Origin: Sutterella sp.
GTDB lineage: Bacteria > Pseudomonadota > Gammaproteobacteria > Burkholderiales > Burkholderiaceae_F
DNA: 64,000 nt
Reading direction: 5' to 3'
Assembly: GCA_020025915.1 (NCBI GenBank)
Contig: JAHHRH010000004.1
Location: forward strand, 16,521-80,520
Every line of letters starts with the position of its first letter. The first letter of the stretch is position 1. The translations under genes and the position numbers were made by a program. Below are positions 43,523-50,846 of the stretch, piece after piece. The notes under the pieces are model-generated. The model was not told where the DNA came from, did no database searches, and worked only from the letters and a program-made list of their open reading frames with translations.

Positions 43523-44174
43523 TTACTCCGCTTCAACATAACGTTGACGGAACTCGGACGGTGCGTCCCCATCCTAGCGCTTCTGAGGTCTCTTCGTGTT
43601 CCAATGGTCGATATAAGCCGTTAGATCACTCTTGAAGGCGTCAAAGCCATCCCTGCGTTGTCCAAGCGAGAGATGCTTCGTGTGATGTTGTGTTTCTTGG
43701 TCCATCAAATTCAGGCCGGATTCTCCACTTCATATCGCTGTGAAGAATGGGGCACGCCTTTGGTATCTTCTCGATGGGTGTCAACTCTTGCGCAGGTTTC
43801 TGCTTGGCCTCTCCCGGACGGCCAATTTTCTTCGGTTGCAGACCTACTTCGCCATGCTCGCTGTAAATCTTGCAACAACGACGGAGAAGCTTGGGTGTAA
43901 CGCCATATTTGGCCATGATGTCTAGGTGTGGAATCTGATCTTCTACATAAGCCTTAACTGCTGCCAGCTTGGTTTCATAGGAATATTTCGTTTTGGACAT
44001 CTGTGCCATCAGGAATCGAGAAGCGCCAAAAATAAGAATTGTATCGCGCCAATCTCTGAAGTCATGTTCATCTCTCTCTAGCTAGTTTTTTATCTCAGGA
44101 CAGCTTGCACCAGCCTCATAAAGCTCGAGGAACCTCCGCTTTCGAACCTCGACTATATCCTTCCACGGTCCCAT
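43523..44174 (-). pseudogene. IS3-family transposase remnant (OrfA joined to OrfB C-terminal part)
   Basis: Reading starts at ATG 44174 with a helix-turn-helix-like segment (KDIVEVRKRRFLELYEAGAS) and meets an in-frame TAG at 44082-44084. The same frame then continues through a second helix-turn-helix (YSYETKLAAVKAYVEDQI and MAKYGVTPKLLRRCC, GRPGEAKQKP) and jumps directly to ILHSDMKW, the DDE-region motif of OrfB. The catalytic core between them is deleted. After a frameshift the OrfB end is recognisable (FKSDLTAYIDHWNTKRPQ, stop, SEFRQRY) and stops at 43523. Not functional. Confidence 0.85.
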
Positions 44175-44244
44175 AAAAATGGCCCCCAATTTTTTGTCCA
44201 AGAATCGGGGACCACATCATCAAACACTCGGGCTTTTTGATTGT

Positions 44245-44478
44245 TTAGCGGCGTCGATGGGTTGTGCGACTTTCGCGTTCTGCCGTATAGCGAGCGACGC
44301 TATCTAACTCTTCAGGTGTCATGCGGTCGGCCGATCCTGGTGTACCTTCAATGACATAGTCTTCAGAGGCCCAGGCGCCTAGGTCAATCAGTTTGCATCG
44401 TTCGGAGCAAAAGGGACGCCAAGGATTCTTGGGGGTATATTCAGTGGCTTTGCCACAGGTTGGACATTTAACTTGCAT
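44245..44478 (-). CDS. yacG: DNA gyrase inhibitor YacG (zinc protein)
   Basis: YacG is a small zinc protein shown in E. coli to bind GyrB and inhibit gyrase. The 77-residue product has the four zinc cysteines C5, C8, C24 and C28 (VKCPTCGKATEY, RPFCSERCKLIDLGAWASEDY). ATG 44478, 8 bp after zapD, gives the family's usual N terminus; a TTG at 44502 would add eight unconserved residues. The order coaE-zapD-yacG is typical. It ends right beside the split terminator and IS element. Confidence 0.93.
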   Translation of the reverse strand: MQVKCPTCGKATEYTPKNPWRPFCSERCKLIDLGAWASEDYVIEGTPGSADRMTPEELDSVARYTAERESRTTHRRR

Positions 44479-44486
44479 GGCAGTGA

Positions 44487-45260
44487 TTAAGAAAGGGTAC
44501 AAAGTCCAAGACGGAAGGGGATAACTTCGGTTTTGGCTAAATGAAGTTTGTGATTTTCGTCAGGACGCGAAAAACGAATCCAAAGCATATATTTGTTGGC
44601 GCTGACTTCAGGGACGAGACCGTTGTCGATAGGTAACCATAATTGCGCCAAAGCGCAGTTTTCACTACGGTTCATCGGAAACTGATAAGTGCCGTTAGTA
44701 GCTGTCAGGTTTTGCGTACGAGAGCTCGCACGGAGCATGCGTAATAAGAGCGCAACAGCTTGACGAATCGGTTGTAGTGTGCTCACGTAATCTTGTAATT
44801 CGCGACGACGAATCTCGGCTGCTTGATTCATCCAGAGATGTAATTGCGGCAGGTCGAATTCGCAGGTGCCCCCTGCAATACTTTGGCGCGTGCGAATAAT
44901 TTGAAGCCACTGATTTTCACGGACACTTTGCGTGGTACGACCAACGGAGTCAGCGACCGCGGAGATTGCGTCACTAATTTCAACCTGGGTGTCACGTACT
45001 TGATCCCAACTGTCAGAACCAGCCGCTTTATTGAGATGCTGGCGACGGCGTTCAAGTTCTTGAATTAACTCATGACGAAGGTCGGAGCGTGCGGTGGCAT
45101 CGAGTAATTCGAATAAGGCTGAGATGCCAGCTTGATGTGCGATCGCACTATCCTGAGAACAGAACCAGTCGTAACGCTGAAAAAGAGATTCCAGACGAAG
45201 GTACGTGCGAATTTTCTCGTTACAGGGATATTCAAACAGGAGTAAGTCGGCCGTAGACAT
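44487..45260 (-). CDS. zapD: Cell division protein ZapD
   Basis: ZapD cross-links FtsZ protofilaments at the Z ring. The 257-residue protein fits the family throughout: LLFEYPCNEKIRTYLRLESLFQR (7-29), ISALFELLDATARSDLRHELIQELERRRQ, QLHLWMNQAAEIRRRELQDYVSTLQPIRQAVALLLRMLR and the C-terminal ANKYMLWIRF. It lies between coaE (69 bp upstream) and yacG. It is the usual partner of the FtsZ encoded about 9 kb away. Confidence 0.95.
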   Translation of the reverse strand: MSTADLLLFEYPCNEKIRTYLRLESLFQRYDWFCSQDSAIAHQAGISALFELLDATARSDLRHELIQELERRRQHLNKAAGSDSWDQVRDTQVEISDAISAVADSVGRTTQSVRENQWLQIIRTRQSIAGGTCEFDLPQLHLWMNQAAEIRRRELQDYVSTLQPIRQAVALLLRMLRASSRTQNLTATNGTYQFPMNRSENCALAQLWLPIDNGLVPEVSANKYMLWIRFSRPDENHKLHLAKTEVIPFRLGLCTLS

Positions 45261-45329
45261 GTCAGCGTGCGCCTCGAAAAAGGAATGAGTGTACCTAAAA
45301 TACCATACACCGCGCGAGTGGTCGAAAAC

Positions 45330-45932
45330 TTATCTTGGAAGTGTGAGCCAAAAGGCTTGAAGATCGGCAAGTTTGCTTCGTAAAGTGGTTTCGTCGTCTT
45401 CGTTAAGGATAATGTCGTCAGCAAAGGCCAAGATGTCTTCGCGGCTAGCTTGTGCGGCCATCATGCGACGTACGGTATCAGGAGTCATGCCTGGGCGCTG
45501 AAGGATGCGATCAAAGCGCGTTTCGTCGGATGCGTCGATCACAAGGATACGATTGATGGCCTTGTGTTGGAAGTTGGGGCGCCAAAGCATGGGACAGTCG
45601 TAAATGACGAGAGGCTGATTGGCGTACGTATGAAAGGCTGCGTCAATGTCTACGCAAATCAATGGGTGTAAGCAATTTTCGAGGCGCTTGAGCGCAGAAG
45701 GATCCTTGAAGACTAGGTCACGCATACGTGCGCGATTCATGGCGTGCTCTGGGGTGAGAAAGTCTTCCCCGAAAAGTTCAGCAACGGCTAAAGAGCCTCG
45801 AGCGCCAGGACCCGTGATGGCGCGAGAGATTGCGTCAGCATCGACAACGGGAATGCCTTGTTCACGAAAGAATGTGGCAGCAGTGCTTTTGCCTGCGCCA
45901 ATACCACCAGTCAAGCCAATAATGAGTGCCAT
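45330..45932 (-). CDS. coaE: Dephospho-CoA kinase
   Basis: CoaE phosphorylates dephospho-CoA in the last step of coenzyme A synthesis. The 200-residue protein has the P-loop GLTGGIGAGKST (6-17), VVDADAISR (about 29-37), the LENCLHPLI segment and LVIYDCPMLWR (the usual text is PLLFE). ATG 45932 follows AGGAG at normal spacing and gives the family's standard N terminus. It begins the coaE-zapD-yacG unit, directly behind the tRNA-Pro terminator. Confidence 0.95.
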   Translation of the reverse strand: MALIIGLTGGIGAGKSTAATFFREQGIPVVDADAISRAITGPGARGSLAVAELFGEDFLTPEHAMNRARMRDLVFKDPSALKRLENCLHPLICVDIDAAFHTYANQPLVIYDCPMLWRPNFQHKAINRILVIDASDETRFDRILQRPGMTPDTVRRMMAAQASREDILAFADDIILNEDDETTLRSKLADLQAFWLTLPR

Positions 45933-45957
45933 GGGGGCGTCTCCTGGAACAGATAAT

Positions 45958-45991
45958 AAAAAAGGCACCGTCAACAGACAGTGCCTTTTTT
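45958..45991 (-). terminator. Terminator after tRNA-Pro
   Basis: On the minus strand an 11-bp stem of AAAAAAGGCAC with GTGCCTTTTTT closes a 12-base loop, with T6 at the end. It lies 8 bp past the tRNA 3' end and 26 bp before coaE. Confidence 0.85.
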
Positions 45992-45998
45992 GGAAACC

Positions 45999-46075
<77 letters not shown>

Positions 46076-46085
46076 ATGCCACAGA

Positions 46086-47075
46086 TCAACGATCTCGTTG
46101 AACTGTGAAGGCGAGCAATTCTAGCAGAGAATCTCTGAAAATGGAAGGGGGAAGGATCGCTAAGGCTTGACGGCCGCGTTCCAATTCTTGTTCAGCACGT
46201 TGTGCGCATAGTGTAAGAGCTTGAGAACTTGTGACGATCTTGGCGATGGTCTCAAAGTCACCAGCCCCTACACGGATCGCTTCGTCAATGAGTGCGCGTT
46301 CTTCAGGGGTGCAGCATTCACGGGCATAAATAATCGGTAATGTGACCTTACCTTCACGGAGGTCTGCGCCTAAGTTTTTACCTGTGTCAGCCGAGTTGCC
46401 GTGGTAGTCAAGGACGTCATCCGCAATCTGGAAGGCGTTACCAAGGGCCAAAGCGTATTCGGCAACCGCTGCTTCTTCTTTGGGGCCACAGTCAGCGATG
46501 GCCGCAGCCATGCGAGCACCTGCCTCGAAAAGACAAGCTGTTTTGCGTTCGATGACTCGGAAGTAACGCGTTTCGTCTACACTCGGGTCATGTGCATTGA
46601 CCATTTGAACTACTTCGCCTTCGCTTAAACGGTTGGCTGCGTCAGAAAGCGCTTCCATGACACGAAGGTTACCGGCCTTAACCATCATTTGGAAGGAGCG
46701 CGTGTAGAGAAAGTCACCTACAAGCACAGCTGCACCATTACCCCAACGGTTATTGGCAGTCGGGCGGCCACGGCGCATGTCGCTTTCATCGACGACATCG
46801 TCGTGCATCAAAGTCGCGGTATGCAAAAGCTCAATCGTAGCACCTAAATACTGGTGGAGCGTACCCTGATATCCAAGTGCGCGACAAATGAGCATCAATA
46901 AGGCCGGGCGCATACGCTTACCGCCAGCGCTCGTGATGTATTCGCTGATTTCTTTCATGCGTGGAACATCGCTAGCGAGCTCATTACGAATAATCGTGTC
47001 AACAGCCGCCATGTCTTCAGCGATGGGGGCAAGCACCTGCTTGATGAGCGCTTTAGGATCCTGTTTGGTTTGCAT
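46086..47075 (-). CDS. ispB: Octaprenyl-type polyprenyl diphosphate synthase
   Basis: IspB makes the long isoprenoid side chain of quinones. The 329-residue protein has the first aspartate-rich motif at D92-D93 (LMHDDVVDESDMRRG), the second near 216-220 (QIADDVLDYHG), and GGKRMRPALLMLICRALGY at 51-69. The chain length (octaprenyl) is assumed from family and context, because the residues that set it are not easy to judge by eye. It is divergent from rplU, as in other Burkholderiales, and is followed directly by tRNA-Pro. Confidence 0.9.
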   Translation of the reverse strand: MQTKQDPKALIKQVLAPIAEDMAAVDTIIRNELASDVPRMKEISEYITSAGGKRMRPALLMLICRALGYQGTLHQYLGATIELLHTATLMHDDVVDESDMRRGRPTANNRWGNGAAVLVGDFLYTRSFQMMVKAGNLRVMEALSDAANRLSEGEVVQMVNAHDPSVDETRYFRVIERKTACLFEAGARMAAAIADCGPKEEAAVAEYALALGNAFQIADDVLDYHGNSADTGKNLGADLREGKVTLPIIYARECCTPEERALIDEAIRVGAGDFETIAKIVTSSQALTLCAQRAEQELERGRQALAILPPSIFRDSLLELLAFTVQRDR

Positions 47076-47197
47076 ATCGGACTATAAAAGTTGGTCTAAA
47101 TGAAGGTTAATGCCCAAAGTATAACGAACGAAAATGAGCAACGGACAAGGGGATAGGTACAAAAGACAGAAATGCTAAAGAAAACGATAGGTTGCGC

Positions 47198-47226
47198 TTG
47201 ACGGGGCTTTCTATTCGTGTGATAAT
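47198..47226 (+). promoter_or_regulatory. Strong sigma-70 promoter of rplU-rpmA
   Basis: TTGACG (47198-47203) and GATAAT (47221-47226) each match the consensus at five of six positions and are exactly 17 bases apart. Transcription would start near 47233, leaving a leader of about 130 bases before rplU. Confidence 0.85.
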
Positions 47227-47362
47227 CCCCGACTTTCCACGCACTCGAACGTGCAGACGCGTCGTTTGAGGAATCTTCTTCAAGCGCGTTCACGCTTATT
47301 ACAAAAAGGTTTTGCGTAGTTATTCAAAAGAATAATGAAGTAGAACGGGCGAGGTTTATTAC

Positions 47363-47674
47363 ATGTACGCTATTATCAAGACTGGCGGTAAGCAGTACCG
47401 CGTTTCTGTCGGCGATAAGCTCAAGGTTGAATCCTTGGCTGTCGAAGCCGGCGCTCAGGTGACCCTCACCGAAGTTCTCGCTGTTAGCGGCGAACAGGGT
47501 CTCAAGGTCGGTAATCCGACGATCGAAGGTGCTGCGGTCACCGCGACTGTCCTTTCCCACGGCCGTGGCGAAAAGGTCCGCATCTTCAAGTTCCGCCGTC
47601 GCAAGCACTCCATGAAGTCTGCCGGCCATCGTCAGAACTACACTGAGCTCAAGATCGAAGCGATCGCGGCTTAA
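47363..47674 (+). CDS. rplU: 50S ribosomal protein L21
   Basis: The 103-residue protein starts MYAIIKTGGKQYRVSVGDKLKVE and ends with the basic RRRKHSMKSAGHRQNYTELKI segment that is standard for bL21. Codons are strongly C-biased (high expression). It forms a two-gene operon with rpmA, 33 bp downstream, behind a strong promoter and a leader of about 130 bases. Confidence 0.98.
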   Translation: MYAIIKTGGKQYRVSVGDKLKVESLAVEAGAQVTLTEVLAVSGEQGLKVGNPTIEGAAVTATVLSHGRGEKVRIFKFRRRKHSMKSAGHRQNYTELKIEAIAA

Positions 47675-47707
47675 TTTGCAACCGACTTTTTATAGAGAAG
47701 TACTAAA

Positions 47708-47971
47708 ATGGCACACAAGAAAGGTGGCGGATCTACCCGCAACGGTCGTGACTCTAAGGCTAAGCGCCTTGGTGTGAAGGTTTTCGGTGACGCCGCGATT
47801 AACGCTGGTGGCATCATCATTCGTCAGCGCGGCACGAAGTTCCACGCCGGCGACAACGTTGGCATGGGCAAGGATCACACGCTCTACGCTCTCGTTGACG
47901 GCGTCGTGAAGTTCGAAGTCAAGGGTGCTTTCAACCGTCATTATGTGAAGGTTGAACCGATCGCTGCCTAA
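47708..47971 (+). CDS. rpmA: 50S ribosomal protein L27
   Basis: The 87-residue protein begins MAHKKGGGSTRNGRDSKAKRLG, the standard bL27 N terminus that reaches into the peptidyl-transferase centre, and contains IIIRQRGTKFHAG and GKDHTLYALVDG. There is no sign of the N-terminal extension that is removed by protease in Firmicutes. A terminator follows. Confidence 0.98.
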   Translation: MAHKKGGGSTRNGRDSKAKRLGVKVFGDAAINAGGIIIRQRGTKFHAGDNVGMGKDHTLYALVDGVVKFEVKGAFNRHYVKVEPIAA

Positions 47972-48009
47972 TTAAGGGCAGGCGTCTACTCGGACGCAGA
48001 CGAACGAAT

Positions 48010-48046
48010 AAAAAGCCCAGTGCGGATATTCCGTCTGGGCTTTTTT
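48010..48046 (+). terminator. Terminator after rpmA
   Basis: AAAAAGCCCAG pairs with CTGGGCTTTTTT, with a further CGGA-type inner helix and a TATT loop. Strong T-tract. Confidence 0.92.
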
Positions 48047-48061
48047 CTTGATTGGGTTTTC

Positions 48062-48213
48062 TGATCATCGAAGCCTAGAATCTGCTATTGTGGCAGTTGT
48101 TCGTATGGTGATACGAACGTCGTGAAGCTTCTTAAGAGAGGCTTCCTTTTAATCGAATTTTTTCTCCCGTCCGAACCGCTGGACGTGGGGAGGCAACCTT
48201 AGAAGGTGACCTC
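48062..48213 (+). promoter_or_regulatory. Hairpin-rich leader region of obgE
   Basis: After the rpmA terminator, TAGAAT (48076-48081) with TTGGGT 18 bases upstream is a possible promoter. It is followed by a perfect hairpin (48099-48106 with 48111-48118, loop GGTG), a second stem of GAAGCTTC with GAGGCTTC (about 48124-48147) followed by CTTTT, and an ACCTT/AGGT stem over the ribosome-binding site. This suggests regulation of obgE through its leader, but no known riboswitch is recognised. Confidence 0.45.
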
Positions 48214-49284
48214 GTGAAGTTTGTTGATGAAGCAAAAATTGAAGTCCAGGGCGGCAAGGGCGGCAACGGTGCGGCAAGCTTCCGCCGCGAAAAGTTCATT
48301 CCGAAGGGCGGTCCTGACGGTGGCGACGGTGGTCGCGGCGGCTCGGTTTATGCTGTTGCTGACCGTAATATCAATACATTGGTGGACTATCGCTATACGC
48401 GCAAGTTCTTTGCCCCGAATGGTGAAAATGGTCGTGGCGCTGACTGCTACGGCGCTGGCGGTGAAGATATCGTGCTTCGTTTGCCGGTGGGTACCTTGGT
48501 GCGTGACACCGATACGGGTGAAGTGATTGCCGACTTGAATGTGCATGGCGCTCGCCAATTGCTTGCCGCAGGCGGCAAGGGGGGCTTAGGCAATCTCCAC
48601 TTCAAGAGTTCTGTTAACCGTGCGCCTAAGCAAGCGACGCCGGGGGAACCTGGGCAGTATCGCGCGCTCGAACTTGAACTCCAGGTGCTTGCTGATGTAG
48701 GCTTGTTAGGGATGCCTAACGCAGGTAAGTCGACTTTCATTACCGCTGTTTCTAACGCTCGTCCGAAGATCGCTGACTATCCGTTTACGACGTTGCATCC
48801 GCATCTTGGTGTGGTGCGCGTGGGGCCAGAACAGAGCTTTGTGTTGGCTGACGTTCCGGGTTTGATCGAAGGCGCTGCAGAAGGCGCTGGTTTAGGTCAT
48901 CTCTTTTTACGTCATCTTTCTCGTACGAAGATCCTTTTGCATATGATCGACGCTGCGCCGTTTGATCCTGAAACCGATCCGATCCAGGAAGCCAAGGCGT
49001 TGGCATTGGAACTCGAAAAGTATGATCCGGCCCTTGCTGCTAAGCCGCGTTGGATTGTGCTCAATAAGGTTGACCTTGTTGAAGAAGCTGATCGTGACGA
49101 ACTCATCGAACGTTATCGTCGTGAACTTGCCGCTGATGGTGAGCCAGTCTTTGTGATTTCGGCCGCTACGCGACAGGGTTGCGAAGAACTCGTCAAGGCA
49201 TTGGCTCAGCGTATCGATGATGATCGCCGCGAGGACGTGGCTTTCTTAGACGATGCGCGTTTTGACCCGACCGAAGATCGTTAA
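48214..49284 (+). CDS. obgE: GTPase ObgE (ribosome assembly and stress)
   Basis: ObgE is an essential GTPase that binds the 50S subunit and links ribosome maturation to stress. The 356-residue protein has the glycine-rich Obg domain (GGKGGNGAASFRREKF, GGPDGGDGGRGGS), the P-loop GMPNAGKST (166-174), the switch region DYPFTTLHPHLGVV, DVPGLIEGA and NKVDL. The start is GTG 48214 with GAAGGTGA close upstream. It is separated from rplU-rpmA by a terminator and a structured leader, so it is not simply the third gene of that operon. Confidence 0.97.
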   Translation: MKFVDEAKIEVQGGKGGNGAASFRREKFIPKGGPDGGDGGRGGSVYAVADRNINTLVDYRYTRKFFAPNGENGRGADCYGAGGEDIVLRLPVGTLVRDTDTGEVIADLNVHGARQLLAAGGKGGLGNLHFKSSVNRAPKQATPGEPGQYRALELELQVLADVGLLGMPNAGKSTFITAVSNARPKIADYPFTTLHPHLGVVRVGPEQSFVLADVPGLIEGAAEGAGLGHLFLRHLSRTKILLHMIDAAPFDPETDPIQEAKALALELEKYDPALAAKPRWIVLNKVDLVEEADRDELIERYRRELAADGEPVFVISAATRQGCEELVKALAQRIDDDRREDVAFLDDARFDPTEDR

Positions 49285-49307
49285 TTCAGAAGTTTATTTC
49301 TGAGCTG

Positions 49308-49345
49308 AAGGAGACTCACCTGCAAGAGGCAGGTAGGGTCTCCTT
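49308..49345 (+). terminator. Terminator after obgE
   Basis: AAGGAGAC pairs with GTCTCCTT and an inner ACCTGC pairs with GCAGGT, giving an interrupted stem of about 14 bp followed by a T-rich stretch. Confidence 0.8.
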
Positions 49346-49393
49346 TCTTTGTTGATGCTATCTATATTGGCCATCTTGTAAGGATCCGACATC

Positions 49394-50707
49394 ATGTTGC
49401 AGTCAGTCGTTGATCGTTTTTTTGGGTTGAAGGAAAATGGGACCACGGCGTCTCAGGAGATCTCAGCAGGGATCACAACCTTCATGGCGATGAGTTATCT
49501 CATCTTTGTCATTCCTGGGATGCTCGCTGATGGTGGGCTTCCACGCGATGCTGCTACTTCGGCTGTGATTATGGTCACGGTTGCAGTGACGCTTTTGATG
49601 GGGTTGTGGGCTCGCTATCCCGTGGGTGTTGCGCCAGGGCTTGGGATTACGGCCTTCTTTGCCTACTATGTCTGTGGGCCAGCAGGTTTTAGTTGGCAGG
49701 CGGGTTTAGGTGCGGTTTTTATTTCGGGGATCGTCTTTTTCTTACTTACGGTGACACGCATCCGCCAATTCATTGTGAACTCTGTTCCATTGGATTTGAA
49801 GCTTGCGATTGTGGTCGGGATCGGTGCTTTTATTTCATTAATTGGGATGAAAAGCGCAGGCCTCGTGGTGGCAGATCCCAGCACGTTTGTGGCATTAGGG
49901 GATGTGACAAAGCCTGAAGTGCAGCTCGCTGTTTTCTGCTTTTTCTTGACGGCGGCTTTGATGGTGGCTGGTTTTAGAGCCGCGATGCTGATCGGGATTT
50001 TGGCAACGACGGCCGTGGGGGTGATGTGCGGTGTGACGCCGATGCCCGAAGGCAGTTGGGTGAGCTTGAATTTGCCGGATATCTCGAGCGTCTTTATGCA
50101 GATGGACTTGAAGGGCGCGCTCTCTCATGGCTTATTAAGCATCATTTTTACGCTAACGATGGTGGACCTCTTTGACAATATGGGAGTTCTCATTGGTTTG
50201 GCACGTAAGTGCGGCTTTATGAAGCCTAATGGCGATATTCGTAATTTGGATCGTGCCTTTATTACCGATTCAATCGGTACGATGTTCTCGGCTTGTATGG
50301 GGACGACGACGGCAACGTCTTACTTAGAAAGTGCCTCAGGGGTAGCTGCTGGTGGTCGTACAGGGTTGACGGCTGTTGTGACGGCGGTTTGCTTTATTTT
50401 GGCGCTCTTCTTCATTCCTCTCGTTGCTGTTGTGCCTGCTTATGCGACTGCGCCTATCTTGATTTTGGTAGGTGCGCTCATGATGCAAGAGGTCGTGAAT
50501 ATTCATTTTGAAAAGCTTGAAATTGCGATTCCTGCCTTTTTGACGATCGTGGCAATGCCCTTTACGTTCAATATAGCGACGGGTTTCGGTTTTGGCTTTG
50601 TGAGCTATGCGCTCATCCATATCTTCATGGGACGTTGGCGCGATGTGACGCCCTTTATGTATCTGATCTCCGCTTGCTTCGTGATTAATTTTGCGTTGCG
50701 TGCGTAG
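49394..50707 (+). CDS. Purine permease, AzgA-like NCS2 family
   Basis: The 437-residue inner-membrane protein has about 12-14 hydrophobic spans. It has hallmarks of the AzgA branch of nucleobase transporters: an N-terminal FFGLKENGTTASQEISAGITTFMAMSYL, PGLGITAFFAYYV near residue 77 and a later DLFDNMGVLIGLARKCG, with the TTTATSYLESASGVAAGGRTGL segment near 300-320. E. coli members import hypoxanthine, guanine or adenine by proton symport; which base is used here cannot be told. It stands alone between terminators, inserted between obgE and proB, which are adjacent or closer in relatives. Confidence 0.88.
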   Translation: MLQSVVDRFFGLKENGTTASQEISAGITTFMAMSYLIFVIPGMLADGGLPRDAATSAVIMVTVAVTLLMGLWARYPVGVAPGLGITAFFAYYVCGPAGFSWQAGLGAVFISGIVFFLLTVTRIRQFIVNSVPLDLKLAIVVGIGAFISLIGMKSAGLVVADPSTFVALGDVTKPEVQLAVFCFFLTAALMVAGFRAAMLIGILATTAVGVMCGVTPMPEGSWVSLNLPDISSVFMQMDLKGALSHGLLSIIFTLTMVDLFDNMGVLIGLARKCGFMKPNGDIRNLDRAFITDSIGTMFSACMGTTTATSYLESASGVAAGGRTGLTAVVTAVCFILALFFIPLVAVVPAYATAPILILVGALMMQEVVNIHFEKLEIAIPAFLTIVAMPFTFNIATGFGFGFVSYALIHIFMGRWRDVTPFMYLISACFVINFALRA

Positions 50708-50846
50708 TCGATAGAACAATTTGTCACGACTTTTGATGGCGGCCATTCTGCTGGGGATTGGTCGCCGTTTACGTCTATGAGCAAAAGCGAACGGTTTGCG
50801 CTATGCTCAATACTTCCCACTCAATTTTTTATGGAAGTCTTTCCCC

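Larger units (their letters stand above)
43288..44219 (-). mobile_element. Decayed IS3-family insertion sequence
   Basis: The element spans 932 bp. Its ends form imperfect inverted repeats (43288-43311 and 44196-44219, 20 of 24 positions alike, both starting TGAT) and it is flanked by the 4-bp direct repeat TCAA (43284-43287 and 44220-44223). Inside, on the minus strand, are pieces of IS3-type OrfA and OrfB. It is too short for a complete IS3 member, and the coding part has a stop codon, a frameshift and an internal deletion. It cannot encode its own transposase but still has both ends. A 235-bp tail between the OrfB remnant and the left end contains two extra inverted repeats. Confidence 0.85.
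43270..44238. terminator. Bidirectional terminator split by an IS element
   Basis: The left arm AAAAGCCCGAG (43270-43280) just after the Nudix gene is complementary to CTCGGGCTTTT (44227-44237) just after yacG. With the IS and one TCAA copy removed, the two form a perfect 11-bp hairpin with a 10-base loop, a normal terminator for two convergent genes. The element now holds the arms about 950 bp apart. Confidence 0.8.

Noticed and set aside
43641..44009. A separate intact 122-residue transposase gene
   Set aside because: It is only the part of the OrfA/OrfB remnant downstream of an in-frame stop, with the catalytic core deleted, so it is treated as part of the pseudogene.
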